The translations under genes and the position numbers were made by a program. Below are positions 28,001 through 39,520 of a stretch of 64,000 nt of DNA, piece by piece. Numbering within the stretch: position 1 is the first letter of the stretch; each line of letters starts with the position of its first letter. The stretch covers positions 1-64,000 of the forward strand of contig JAPYMA010000487.1 of the NCBI GenBank assembly GCA_035041965.1, in the 5' to 3' direction. The notes under the pieces were generated by a model, which saw only the letters and a list, made by a program, of their open reading frames with translations, did not search any database and was not told where the DNA came from. This DNA is from Anisakis pegreffii. Taxonomy: Eukaryota > Nematoda > Chromadorea > Rhabditida > Anisakidae.

Positions 28001-31000
28001 TTCGATCAGTTTTTTTCGATGCATTCTTAACGCAGACTGAAAGGTCATTGTTGTTTTTCTTTTTGAGAAATTGGATTAGATTAATGCTCTTGATTGATCA
28101 TCATCACAATGATGATGAGAATGATGGAAGGGCTTTCGATTTATGCGCTCATAAGGATAAAAATATTGGGGTATGAATAGAAGAAAAGGAATATGATATC
28201 GAGAATGATGATGATATTCATTTTGGACGTAAGGGTTTGCGACTGATACGAGAAATAAATTAATTGCATTTTTTCTAAGTGAATCCGAATGAAACATGTG
28301 CTATTTGTGTGTTTGATTGATGTGATTCAATCATGTTCAGTGCTAGATGTTACACGCTTGAATCAGTTCATTTCAAATGTCGTCTTGTCCAAAAAAAGGA
28401 TTAACATTATTCACGAGAGCAGCATTGAAGCTATTTGCTCAGTGACATTTTGTTTTGCGTGCATTAATGAAGAAACAAGGAACACAACTGCATTAAGCAG
28501 CAGCCAAGTAAACATCTTGCATACCGAGTAACTTCCTTCTCACGCATAATCTAGGCGAATATGTTCTGTTGGCTTCGGACTCGCATCGGTTTTGTCTTGT
28601 GAACGATCGAGAAGCATCTGCTGAAGTTTGTTGCGGTGGCATGTTGAAGAGCATTCATTTTTGATGTCACTAACATGGGTTCACAATAAATCTTACTGTA
28701 TTCAATACATAACGAGTAGTTTTTTGTGTTGATTGTGAGATAAGGTGAGCTGACAAGTGTGAGAGCACAAGACGGATTATTTAGTTGTTACCCGTCGTCG
28801 AGCTGTTCTCAGGAATGATTTTAATAATGCACTACAAACAATAATTTCGCATCACAATCCCATAAATGAATTCAGTCTCAGCTAGTTGATGATTAAGATG
28901 GTTGTTTAACGATTGATTTTGCGCAGTGACGATTCATTTCCTTAAGCATTCATTTCCTTCTTTAGTTAGTAAAATCTTTTTTTCCCTTTAGCAGTGGCAG
29001 TTCTTAGAAACTTCACAGATTCTCACAGCTGTGATTCGTTTTTTTGTTCGGAGTTGATGAGAGTTTGGAGTATGATTCGTTGATGCAGTGATTCCCTTGG
29101 AATTATGCGACGATGCGTTCGTTTAATTGGTAATTCCATTTGGCTAGAAAAGGGATGAATCGAATGGTAATACGTGATTTCAAGTGAATCATTAGTCATC
29201 AGCCGTAAGCCATCATCTATCATCAGATCTTTCATCCATTTCTCTACTGTGCACTTTTCGAATAGGACAACCGGCAGCAATACAGATCGAGAACGACTGA
29301 ATGGAGTGACGTTTAGCGTAGATTTTACACGCAACGTCCTCGTGACAAGTTCGCTGAAACGATAATGAAAAAGTCGACTTCGTAGTCGGTGAATACAAAA
29401 AACTTTTTTCCAGAATTCTTATATTCCAGTTATCCATTCCACTATGGATTCATTATAATCTCCTGAAAAATATTGCTTCATCTCAATGTTCGGTGCAAAT
29501 TGATCGTTCGGAATTTGGATGAAATTATTGAGCGGCAAAGGGAAATTCACAAGGTCTGCGCATTCACGCCAGGGAAAGGCAGTCGGTTACCGTCTCATTT
29601 TTCCGTGCATAAGCACTAGCAAACTTTGAGAAAACTTTGTTATGGCATTGATGACGAATGAAGTTTTCGCTTTCTTCCTTCTGTAAAAAGTGCGTTTCAA
29701 TATTCAAATTGCAGCAGTTTTTTTCCTGCGTCAGTTTGTGGAAATTCGGTTCGCTTGAATGAAATTCGATTGAATAGTTCGTGTCATTTTTATTCTTTGA
29801 CACTGCTTCACTTACCTTCAAGTTTCGTTGCGCTTGTTCAGTATCGTTGCTCAGCCCGCAAACTAACTTATCCATTTGTTATTACATTTTGTGGTTTGTT
29901 CATAAAAACGAGCACTATTCTTGTTATATTCTGTGTGTGTCGATCAGTTGCGAGCTAATTTATTACGGCTCTAAATTTAATTAATTAGAGATTCATACTG
30001 AGATGCTTATTGCATGTTTTGATGGATATAATGTGATTGTTTTGTTGTGTTCGTTCGTTTGTTCGAGTGATGCGAAGCAATGATTTATGAGGATTTGATT
30101 GGGAGAAAAATGCGTTTGCTACATTAAAAACGATATTGCAATATTTATTGGTCACATTATGAATGGCAGTTAGTCGACAACGATGTGTTATTACTTCGTT
30201 ATTACTTTTGCGTTGTGCATCATGTTACGCATTCGGATTGCATTTCCGACACATTTGCATGCAAGCAAAAATATTGATGATAGCACTATAGAATAATTTT
30301 CAATTTGATTTCGATTGGCGTTGTGGATGATTGCAGAAATTTTCCTCTTCTTCCATGATAACGTTGGCTCGTTTTGAAAGGGGAACGATATTACGAAATC
30401 GGATTATGAGCGATGTATTCAGAGCAAGAAAGTTGTGTTGCGATGGCACTTCAGTGCTTCTCGGAAATCGACATTTACTGTACTGAACAGAGCGTGAAAT
30501 TCAATCTTTCATTTGAATAATAGACAAAAAGTCAGTAGTCAGTATTGAAACAAATGCAGAACGAACGAACATTCGAGATCAGTTCAAACGATCATTGGTT
30601 GTAACGAGCAAATCAATGTTGAATGAAATTACAAAAATTATACTTTATACTTTTTTGTTGGCTTATTCTTTTTTTTGTTGAGGAAATTCACAGTTGTTTT
30701 CCTAGTCGTTCAGTGCAGGATTCAGTGAATTATTGCCTTCATGCAACGTATTTTAACAGTCATTCGTCTGAGGTTATCGTCGTTTTGGTTGACGCTGTTT
30801 CCAATGATTGAATGTGTCTTTAAAGAATTGATCTTGTGATTTTTAGTCAGTCAGTCAGTCATATAATGGGTAATGACATTTCCAGTGCGAATAATGGCAT
30901 TGTTGACGCATTTTCGTAAAAGTGTGAGTGTAATGGATGAACTTCCACGAATTCGTTTCTGTCCAGCCTAATAAACTACTTCTGACGAGAACGTTATGAG

Positions 31001-34000
31001 CTTTCGGGCATTTCTTGTTGAGATTTGATTACGGTAATCGGAGGAAATGCCTTCGATTATCTTAATCAAATCAGTTTTCTGTTGTTAGAGAGCGATTAGA
31101 AATCACTCCGAAAGACGTAGAGTGATCTCTAATTCCTTCATCATATCATAAAATCGCTCAAAAAACCAATGAAAAGCCCTTGAAAGTGAACCGCACAAAG
31201 CACATTCGTTGAGTTTGACGTCAAATTTGAGCGAATTCACGGGGCATCGCGTGCTTTGATGGATATGCTTGAATTGTACAACATTATGTCGATGTTGATC
31301 GACAGTCTACGTCAAACTGATTCAGTATTAAACATTTCTGCAGCATTGATCATTTCTGCAGCACTTTGACTACTTTCGAACAATATTTGTGAATTGTTGC
31401 CGAATATTGGCTCCAAATCACTTTGAGTCTTTTCGTTTCGTTTGTAGAATTATTTTCATCGCTATCCACCTATTGTTCATTGTTTCAGGAAGCGATTGCG
31501 CTGCTCGAGCCATTGCTGTCAGCCAAAGAGAACTTCGTTCGTCAAGGTGCTGTGATTGCGATGTCGTTCATTCTGATACAGCAAACCGATGCGTGCTCGC
31601 CGAAAGTCAACGAGTTCCGCAAGACTCTCACTAAGGTCGTTTCGTTCATATATTGCCCGTTCATCATTATTATCTCTACTCAATTTACTTTATTCATTCA
31701 AAAATGATTGTATTATCTCAACTTTAAAATGACTTCACTTTTATCGGTTGTAATATTCTACTTATGGATGATCATATGTATGATTTTCCCAGAAAGGGTA
31801 CCAAAAGATGTGAAAAATGAAATGATTATTCTTTAGAGTAATTATATTCGTTCAGTAAAAATTGTCATGTTGTTCCATCATCAATTGATCTCTGTACGTT
31901 CTTCATGTTCATGTATTTGCATTCATAGTTGAAAACTGAATTCAAAATGAGAATTTTCATGTCATATCCATAGTGAATTTGTTTTCATTTGATATTTTAA
32001 TAGATTGACAGAAACTGTTTCAGATGATAACCGAGAAAGGTGAAGATTCAATCACGAAATTAGGTGCAATCCTAGCACAAGGTATAATTGATGCCGGCGG
32101 TCGTAATGTGACCATCTCATTGCACAATCGCAGTGGACATTCGGACATGCAGAGTGTTGTCGGGACTTTTGTATTTCTGCAGTACTGGTATTGGCATTCG
32201 TTAGCGCATTTCGCATCATTAGCATTCAAACCGACTTGTTTGATTGGACTCAATGCCAACTTAGAGGTTTGTTTATCTCATTCTTTGTTGTTCTTATTAT
32301 TATAGTGATTAATTTATGACAGATTTAACGGGTTTTTTGCATTACGATTTGATGGTGGAATTTTTTGTGAATAGGAAAAGTGTTGTATTGGCGTTTTGTA
32401 AAGGTAACATTGCTTATCTTCTAGAAATACGTTTTTTTTAGATATGGATATGTATATTAGTGATTTGTAATGCAAGATAAGATGAAATTATCCGCAAAAA
32501 TTGCTTTGAGATGTAGATTATACATGTTATGAGAGTTTTCGATCGTTGCACCAAGTTATAGTTTGTAATTGACCGATTGGTCTATAACTGTAGAACTGAC
32601 TACTAGTGAGAGTGCTTAATGATCTGTTTCACTATTTTAACACTTCCCAAACAATTACCTCTCTCCCCTCTTTTCGAACACATAGGCACATTGAAAAGGG
32701 TTCTTCCAGAAGGCAATTGTTTAAGGATCACTTGTTCAAGTGCTGATTTTGAGACTGAATTATCCTTAGTGTTAGTTAGACGCGTGTTGTCCGTGGTTGC
32801 ATTCGGAGCAACAAATAATAACAGGCTGTCCATTCAGTTTCATTGTGCCATTTTTTGTACGAGGAGAAAAGTTTAATTGGAGGATGAATTTTAGATGCCA
32901 AAAACGGAGTTCCGTTCAAATGCAAAGCCATCGACGTTCGCATATCCGCCACCGCTTGAAGAGAAGAAGAAGGAGGAAAACGAAAAGGTGCTGCGTTCTG
33001 TGCTTTTTCTTGTGCACATTTTGTTCATAAACTCACCTCGTAGTGTTGATGTTGTGTTGTGCGGAGTATTATGCGCTCATTTCATTTAGCGAATGCAATC
33101 GAGAAAGCATTCTGTGTACGAAAATTAGTTGGGGAATGCAATGAGTGTCAGTGAGTGTTTGACTATGGAACAAGTCTTGTTTGATTTAACGGCTGGAAGG
33201 TTTCGATTTCAGGAGTTAAATTAATGGATTAATGTGAATGAAGAGATTAAGTGGGTGCTGAAAATGATTGTGTAGCTTAATAAGGGAACGTTTAATTTGA
33301 TAGGTTGAAACAGCGGTGCTTTCGATTACGAACAAGAAGAAAATGTCAACAGCTGAGAAGAAAGAAAAACGAGACGAAGCGAAAGAGAAAGAAAAGGAGA
33401 AGGAAAAGGACAAAGAGAATCGTGAAGAGAAGATGGAAGTGGATACCACGTCCACAGCCGATACGACTGCTTCTGAACATAAAATTGAGCCGAAAAGGTT
33501 AGCAGAAATGTTCATCGCATCTTTGTTGAAAAGAAATTTATTTTTCAAATTCAGAAGACGATTCTTTCGCGTACTGTGAGCAAATCGTCAAAAAATGAAT
33601 CTTTCTCTTGGGTGTTCATCGCGAAATCAGAAAAAAAAAACTCGAGACTGTGTGGCTTTGACCATTTGTGGGATTGCGTCGATAAATCAACGATGCGGTA
33701 CGGTTGAGCGTTGACGAAAAAGCGTTTTATGTGCAATTGGCGTTTTATGTGAGACGATCGAGAGAGATTGCTCGTGATAGCGCTGATTTATTTGGTGACA
33801 CTTAATAGAAGTTTATCGAATTCATCCGCATAATTACTTTCGTCTGCTGTCACATTTATGGTCGATTGTGTGCTTTTTTGTGGTACACTGGGATTGGCTG
33901 GCTTATCGTGTATTTTGATGCATTACCAATTGATAATAGCATTACTTTGTTATTCGTCTCATCTTCTCAGAAAGAGACGCTTTTTTTGAGGTGTTCACAG

Positions 34001-34766
34001 AGGATATCTATCGCTCGTCAATCAGACGATGTTAATTCATGACATTCGCCTTTTTTCATTTGCTTATCGTCATTGAATGTAACTGACTGTCGAGAATGCA
34101 AATGTCACATAAGCAGATAAACGGATATGTTCAATTGAATGCACTTATTAAGTGATTATCAGTATTTTTGTGCTCGGTTGAACTGTAAAAAGAATAAATT
34201 GTTGCAGTGTATCCATAAAGGAGTCAGAGCCACTAACGCACAATCTCCAAAATCCGGCTCGTGTGGTGCGTCTACAACTGAAAACTCTTCAAATGCCAGA
34301 GAATAGTCGTTATAAACCGTTGAAGTCTCTTTCGCAAGGTGGCATCATTATGCTAAGGGACAAGAGGGCTGGTCAAGAGAAGGTTATTATAATAATGATT
34401 GTTTTTAGTTTGCCATCTTTTGTATCGTTTCAATGAGTTTACGACCGTCTTTCTTGTGATTGTTGCATTTTTCGTGACTGTGGTATATGCAAGGTTAGGA
34501 AAAGGTGTATCAATGATGACTGTAAAAAGAGTTGTTTGGTAATTTTTGTGTAGTTTTACACTAGTGGTAATAAGAGTTACAATTTTGCCGGTATATTATG
34601 GTGATGTTGAATGTGTGAGTTGATCTTATAATAAGAAAGAGAATTGCTTCAGGAGGAGATAGTAGCTTTGGTGGCAGCTGGTGGTACGAGAGCAAACGAT
34701 GGCAAAGACTCAACTGAAGAAGCGACACCACATGCACCGTTCGAAATCAATATCGCTTCTTATTAA
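7082..34766 (+). CDS. rpn-2: 26S proteasome regulatory subunit Rpn2 (PSMD1), 19 exons
   Basis: This encodes Rpn2/PSMD1, the large scaffold of the proteasome 19S base that links Rpn1, Rpn10 and Rpn13 to the ATPase ring. Exons are 7082-7139, 7271-7464, 7841-7957, 8243-8437, 8725-9245, 9561-9657, 9909-10117, 10547-10625, 10750-10849, 11105-11244, 11461-11656, 12022-12235, 24204-24318, 31489-31635, 32024-32266, 32895-32987, 33304-33497, 34208-34382 and 34653-34766. All phases agree, giving about 1,066 aa against 953 in human. Diagnostic stretches include [22 protein letters not shown], the proteasome/cyclosome repeats ([30 protein letters not shown]), [13 protein letters not shown] and [17 protein letters not shown]-rich segment lies at about 907-970. 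The extra length is mainly a Ser/Thr/Glu-rich insert at residues about 300-395. Exon 1 is weakly conserved and was chosen by phase. Introns 12 (12.0 kb) and 13 (7.2 kb) are very large, and intron 12 houses the receptor gene. Confidence 0.95.
8043..8100 (+). other. Candidate poison (cassette) exon in rpn-2 intron 3
   Basis: A 58-base segment is open in the incoming frame and is bounded by a TAG acceptor and a GTATGA donor. Rpn2 homology runs directly from exon 3 to exon 4 without it, and 58 is not a multiple of three. If included, exon 4 would be read out of frame and reach TGA within seven codons. It could be a regulated unproductive exon or merely a chance pair of splice-like sites. Confidence 0.3.
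14724..22088 (-). CDS. ser-1: 5-HT2-like (SER-1-type) serotonin receptor GPCR, nested antisense in rpn-2
   Basis: This is a class A amine receptor of the plasma membrane, most like nematode SER-1 (5-HT2 family, normally Gq-coupled). Exons are 22088-21833, 19823-19358, 19059-18927, 17961-17836, 16666-16479, 16289-16170, 15941-15504 and 14943-14724, all in phase, giving 648 aa. TM1 is at about residues 20-42. The TM2 region carries [19 protein letters not shown]3 has Cys95, amine-binding Asp102 and D119-R-F in place of DRY. TM5 carries [10 protein letters not shown]. The third loop is about 120 aa and ends ELANERKATR. TM6 has CWTP (342-345) and TM7 has NPLIY (381-385). The tail is long, with Asn/Lys-rich low complexity, and ends ETFL, a class I PDZ ligand. 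C. elegans SER-1 is known to bind the PDZ protein MPZ-1 through its tail. An extra 5' exon is possible. Other amine ligands are not excluded. Confidence 0.85.
16166..16289 (-). other. Alternative short C-terminal exon of the ser-1-like receptor (intron retention)
   Basis: The exon encoding helix 8 ([15 protein letters not shown]) can splice at 16170 through the donor GTAACT to the long tail. If the donor is not used, the frame ends after YDTYTW at TAA 16166-16168. The short form would lack the 219-residue tail and its PDZ ligand. Both outcomes can be read directly. Which is used in vivo is unknown. Confidence 0.45.
19123..19142. repeat. (GGAC)5 tetranucleotide repeat
   Basis: Five perfect GGAC units lie just upstream (in receptor orientation) of receptor exon 3, within its intron. 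No function is implied. Confidence 0.9.
20623..20642. repeat. 20-bp perfect palindrome
   Basis: ATGATATGAT is followed directly by its own reverse complement. It lies in the first intron of the ser-1-like gene. In AT-rich DNA this could arise by chance. Confidence 0.8.
24319..31488 (+). other. rpn-2 intron 13, 7,170 bp
   Basis: This intron is bounded by GTTTGT and TTTCAG. I checked both strands for a second nested gene. Frames here are short, poorly bounded by splice signals and without recognisable domains, so I annotate no gene inside it. Confidence 0.85.
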
Positions 34767-34819
34767 TTGATCTTCATTCAGTCGATAATTTGATATCCTT
34801 ATAAATGTGTTGTTTTTTG

Positions 34820-34825
34820 AATAAA
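34820..34825 (+). terminator. rpn-2 poly(A) signal
   Basis: A canonical AATAAA begins 54 bases after the rpn-2 stop codon, at a spacing normal for a short nematode 3' UTR. Confidence 0.7.
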
Positions 34826-34939
34826 TTCTTAAAGTGGTCCTAATTCTTAAAGTGTACAAACTCAGAATAGTGCATCATGAAAGCATATCACGATAGTCAG
34901 GTAATCAATCCACTGGTGATTGGTTGTCGTGGATATTGT

Positions 34940-35434
34940 TAGTATGAAATGGATGCCATCACTGTCACAAAGGAGCCCTCCTGAACAATTAATGGTGTAG
35001 ACTCAACTGAAGAAACATTAATTGAAGCGATTGTAGCACAGCTCCGCTTCAACCAGCGGCTGGTTGCCTGCCTGTGTTGAGAACTGTCTTGCTGCCGGGT
35101 CGTTTGTAGTATGTCAGTTTTCACCGGGACACAAAACACGCCACTGGTGAACTTTCCGGACGAAGCACACAACATTTCAAGCCATTCCCAGCTGTATCTC
35201 GTCTTTACACAGTTGCAATTTGGTGCAGTTATACAAAAAATGTATTGGTCTTTGCATTCCCACCATATTCAAGTTTTGGACTTGAGTTCTCGGAGGAGTA
35301 ACATTAGGAGCTGTATGGAAATCAACATTGAAATATTGCATCCGTGCAACGAGTTTAAACCCAAGTTTCCGTTGGTTCAAAGTGATCGTTTAGGGCAAGC
35401 TGGGTTGGAGACATCGAAATTTCCATCTGCATGA
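34940..35434. other. Unresolved region with relatively GC-rich, partly open sequence
   Basis: Downstream of rpn-2, composition rises and both strands carry open stretches (plus 35111-35434; minus 35175-34939 and 35380-35177). None joins into a phase-consistent model, and I recognise no domain with confidence. It may be a decayed gene or retro-derived fragment. The rest of 34826-36057 looks like plain intergenic DNA. Confidence 0.3.
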
Positions 35435-36057
35435 AGTGGTTTTACTTAAATTCTCAATTTGATTAGAGCTGTCGTAAATGCAAAATCTCGAATGGATGAT
35501 GATCTGAAGAATGTATCGTTTTGTTCATTATCTTTTTCAAGGGACGTCAAAAGTGGTTTAGTTGATTAAATATTGTATTCGCAATGGTTGAGTGTTGCAT
35601 TCATGGAAGGGCGTGCTCCATTGCCAAAAAACTTTCGTCAAAGGTAAATACATAATTATTGTATTCATAAGGTGTTTATATACGACGGCTATTCTAAAAA
35701 AGTGCACTCAAAGTGAGTTGCTGACGTATTTGCGACTGAGCATTTCGTGTGGTCGGATAATTGTTAATTGGTTTTGAATTGTTTTTCGAATGATAAGGAA
35801 CTATTTATTCATCACGAAATATCCGTGTTGTTGCGTGCGTTTCGGGATTGATTCTCGTGTTCTGGCGTGATGCTGTTCACGCCTTGAAAAGGTAGATTCG
35901 TAACAAAGCGTTTTCAGTCCATTCATACTGCATCGATTCATCCAGCAACTGACTGCATATTCAGCTGATTTTGAGCTGAACCGGCTTGAACATGAAGCGA
36001 ATCAATTGCTGAAGTTCAAATTAGCAAATGATAAATGCATAAAGCAACAGCACAGAA

Positions 36058-39000
36058 ATGTGGTCTTTCATTCATGCAGTTGTTTTGAATTTAAAGGGAA
36101 ACAGTGAGGACGAAGACGATATCGACGAAAAGCGTCAATCTGAGCAGCCTCACCGTGAATCACCACCGTACTATGGTCTTATGCCGAAAAATATTTCATC
36201 CGAAAGAAATTCGACATCGAATGCAATCTCTTATGGACTCAAACGTAAAGTGGAACGCCAATGTGAGATGAAAGTCTTTTTGAAACTTGTTGGAAACATG
36301 TTGAGTTTCTACCACTGAAATTTCATGGAAATTCACTGACAAAGTGATTTGCTGTAAGGAACGAGCAGCGATATCGTATTACGCACTTATGTCACCTATT
36401 CCTTGAGTACTACTTCAAGTTTATCTCTTTCGTTGGCATACGAGCACAATTATGATGTGAAGTTTCGTTACATGTTCTCAGCATCACTTAATAACTGATA
36501 TTTCATCATCGACTGAAGAGAATGCAAATGAGCCTTGTGGGACATGAATGCTGAGTAGACCTATAATTCAGTGGAATTGTTGATTGTGAAATAATGATAT
36601 TGCTGTCAGCTCTTGATGTGCCACTTGGTGAGTGGAATCAAGAAGGATCATTGCGTTCCAAGTCGGACAGTTTGAGCTATTTGGGTCAGTCACCGTCTGC
36701 TAGATACGAGACTAAGGTGACAAGAAATAACGATGAAAACAGTCGTCATCAGGTTATATACGACCATCTTTTTTCATTCTAAAACTGATCCTTTCCCTAA
36801 TCTTGGAACACTGCGAATGAACACCCTTTAGTTATTGAACACCTTTAGCTCGATGATTTTCAATTAGACTCCAATAAATAAAATTAAATCAACCCGAAGC
36901 AATGCATTTAATTTTCCCTGACAGGAAATTCTCTAAGCAATAGGAAAACTTTTACAATTCAATCGTCTATAAAATATTTTTAAGCGCTGAAAAAAACCAC
37001 GCTACTTCGAGGTCTAGAATACTTTCGTTTGGTACATTGTTCGTTTTCTTTCAAATTTCAATGATAAGAAGTTGATTCGAAGTAAGTAAACTGCAGATGA
37101 GATCATCGAAAGAAAAGCGCCACATAGAACGCGTCGCATTGATGGCTGAAGGCGGCGTTGAAAAACTCTCAAAAAAGGATTTGAACAATAGTAACAATGA
37201 TCAAAATTTAAGCATCTCGTCACCCAACACGTACGATACTTTCAATTGGTAATTCCTTACTCGATATCATCAAAAACTATGCGTGATTTGATAAGGCAGT
37301 ACTCTATCAGTCCATTTCTTTCGTGCGCTATTGAATATGAACTGTTGAATGAATAACCCCACGATCAAAGATCACTAATCCAGAGTTTATCCTCTAAACG
37401 CATCATTCCAGTTTTCAAGCTAGAAATATTAGGTACAATAATAAGCGTTGATAGCGCAGTCATGACGTTGCGCTCAATGTTCTCTCATTAAAAGTCACAA
37501 CACGTCAAACAATTTCATCAAGCAATAAATTTTCTTGAATGAGACAAAAACAAACAACAAAAGTGATCGTAAAAAATCGTTGTTGATGATTTTAAAAATC
37601 GTAACTCATGACTTCAAAACCACTGATCTGTGATCATTTCACAAATGTCACAAATCGCTAAGTTCATCACAGATCGCTAAGCTTTTCCAACAACACTCCG
37701 TATCCTTACACCGTAAACTTCACAATTCATAGTGTTCACATTCGTTGACCACACGAGAAATGCACTCAGAGAGTACATGCGAATCCTTTCTGTGTTCTCC
37801 TCGATTGATTGAGACTGTATTTTATGCAAGTAAGAACTCTGCCAGTGGTCCTTTGATTCACGTTTCTTTTTAAGCGTTCGAACGCGAGCTTTCTTGACAC
37901 TATGCTTCCTCCCATTAAGAAACACCATCATGTGCTATATTGGTACATTATGAATCAGTGCGTTCAATCTACATCATTATGACTTCCGAGTGATTCGAGA
38001 CTTTCTCCATCCACTTTATACCTTTTCCGCTGTAGCATGAGAAAAACTGTCACCCATTTATTAATCTGTGATTTATCGCCTAGCATCAAACTGAGTGGGA
38101 TCGGTTTTTGATCGTTTCCGTGGCATTTCTCCACTGAATTAATCTTAAATTTGTATTTGTTGACCATAGCTTCGATAGTCAAGATGGTGTTATTCATACG
38201 GCAAACGTTCAATCCGACAACGAACAGTTAGCCACAATACGCGCTGCTTATATTGGTCCATTGAGAAAACATGAAGCTGAAGAATTCATTTCAAAACCAA
38301 CATCTTTCAAAATATATCACCGAGTAAGCGGAATCATTTTTGATTTTTGTTTTTGCTCATTTGAGTTCATCTCAAATAATACGTGGTTAAGCGATAGTTG
38401 AATTTCAAATCATAGATAAGACTGATACTTCTTGATATGGAAGGGATTTTCGAGACTGCTGAAGATGAACGCAGTACCAAAGAAATTGTTTCGAAAGGGG
38501 GAAGAAAGTTCGACATGAACCAAAAGTCATTATAATCGGTCGCTTCTCAACATTGCCATTAAATTCGCCGAATAATGATAATTATTAGTCACAGTGAAAC
38601 ATTGGAAATGATCTAATATGAGCACATTGTCGAGTCTTTTTCATTTGAAAATGACTTCAAAAAATTCATTTTCAGATGCCAAATTCGAATTCACTGAGCA
38701 GTATCACATCACATCTACCGTTATTCATTGCGTATCGCAGTGGACGTGGCAGAATACAGTCAGCAATATCCTTTTGTTAACACTTTTCTATCGCTTTGCT
38801 TTTAAAACAGTAGTGTTATTAACACATTTAACGCATTTACCATTCATCTTTTGAATAACGTTAACATCATCATCCTGAATGCATATTATCAAGTTGTCGA
38901 AAATGAAGAAATGATATGTTGCAGTCACTACGCAATAAATGAGTCGAAAGTCTACGAACGAAAGGGTGCTGAGCTCACTCCTGTGACCTCATATCAGGTA

Positions 39001-39520
39001 CCCTTTTTTTGCGACTTCTCATTTTTCATTTTCAATTCATTTGTTAATTGTTTTCGTTTGTCTGTCAAAGAAAATTCTTAATACTTCATTTCATGAATTT
39101 TTTCAAACTCATCATTCAAATCGTCACTTTTTGTTTCAATCTTTGTCCGAATTACATACGAATGCTGTTCGAATTACACAAGGAAGCTAAATTATTTCCT
39201 TTTGTAGTCAGCGTTCAGAATGATTCAAAAAAGAACTGTTCTCGTTAGATGCTAGAAATGAATTGTGAGTGCCATATTTTGTACTCATCGAACCACTATC
39301 AGTGACCAATTGTGCAATTTAATAAGCCAAAGCTCTTCAACAGGTTGATTATGGCGATCCATCAGCGCCGAGATTCTTCACAATCGAGTCACTCATTCAC
39401 TACTATACAGTCTACGTGCATTTACGTCGAACAAAACACGGCGAATGTGTCGCAGATATTTTTCCACGTCTTCGTCCATTTAAGCGTAACTATCACAAGC
39501 ATTCAGCACGTGTCAATTGA
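36058..39520 (+). CDS. Divergent SH2-domain protein (7 exons, about 344 aa)
   Basis: Exons are 36058-36262, 36610-36752, 37097-37248, 38170-38323, 38676-38775, 38894-38997 and 39344-39520, all phase-consistent and ending in TGA. The start ATG is the first in frame, but an upstream exon is possible. Residues 1-190 are acidic, Ser-rich and probably disordered. Residues about 193-310 form an SH2-like domain: YIGPLRKHEAEEF (helix A side), SFKIYHR (strand B), LPLFIAYRSGRGRIQ (strand C), a CCSHYAI strand D segment, and FFTIESLIHYY, matching the usual SH2 C-terminal helix and strand. The FLVR position reads F213-K-I-Y216, so the phosphotyrosine-binding arginine appears to be absent. The role is probably cytoplasmic signalling or adaptor. 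The partner is unknown. Confidence 0.75.

Noticed and set aside
33216..33548. Minus-strand Ser/Phe-rich frame
   Set aside because: It is the antisense shadow of the KEKE-rich exon 17 of rpn-2.
38401..38535. Open stretch after a TAG acceptor considered as an SH2-gene exon
   Set aside because: It could be joined only through a weak GTACC donor and has no SH2 resemblance. The exon at 38676-38775 fits phase and domain better.
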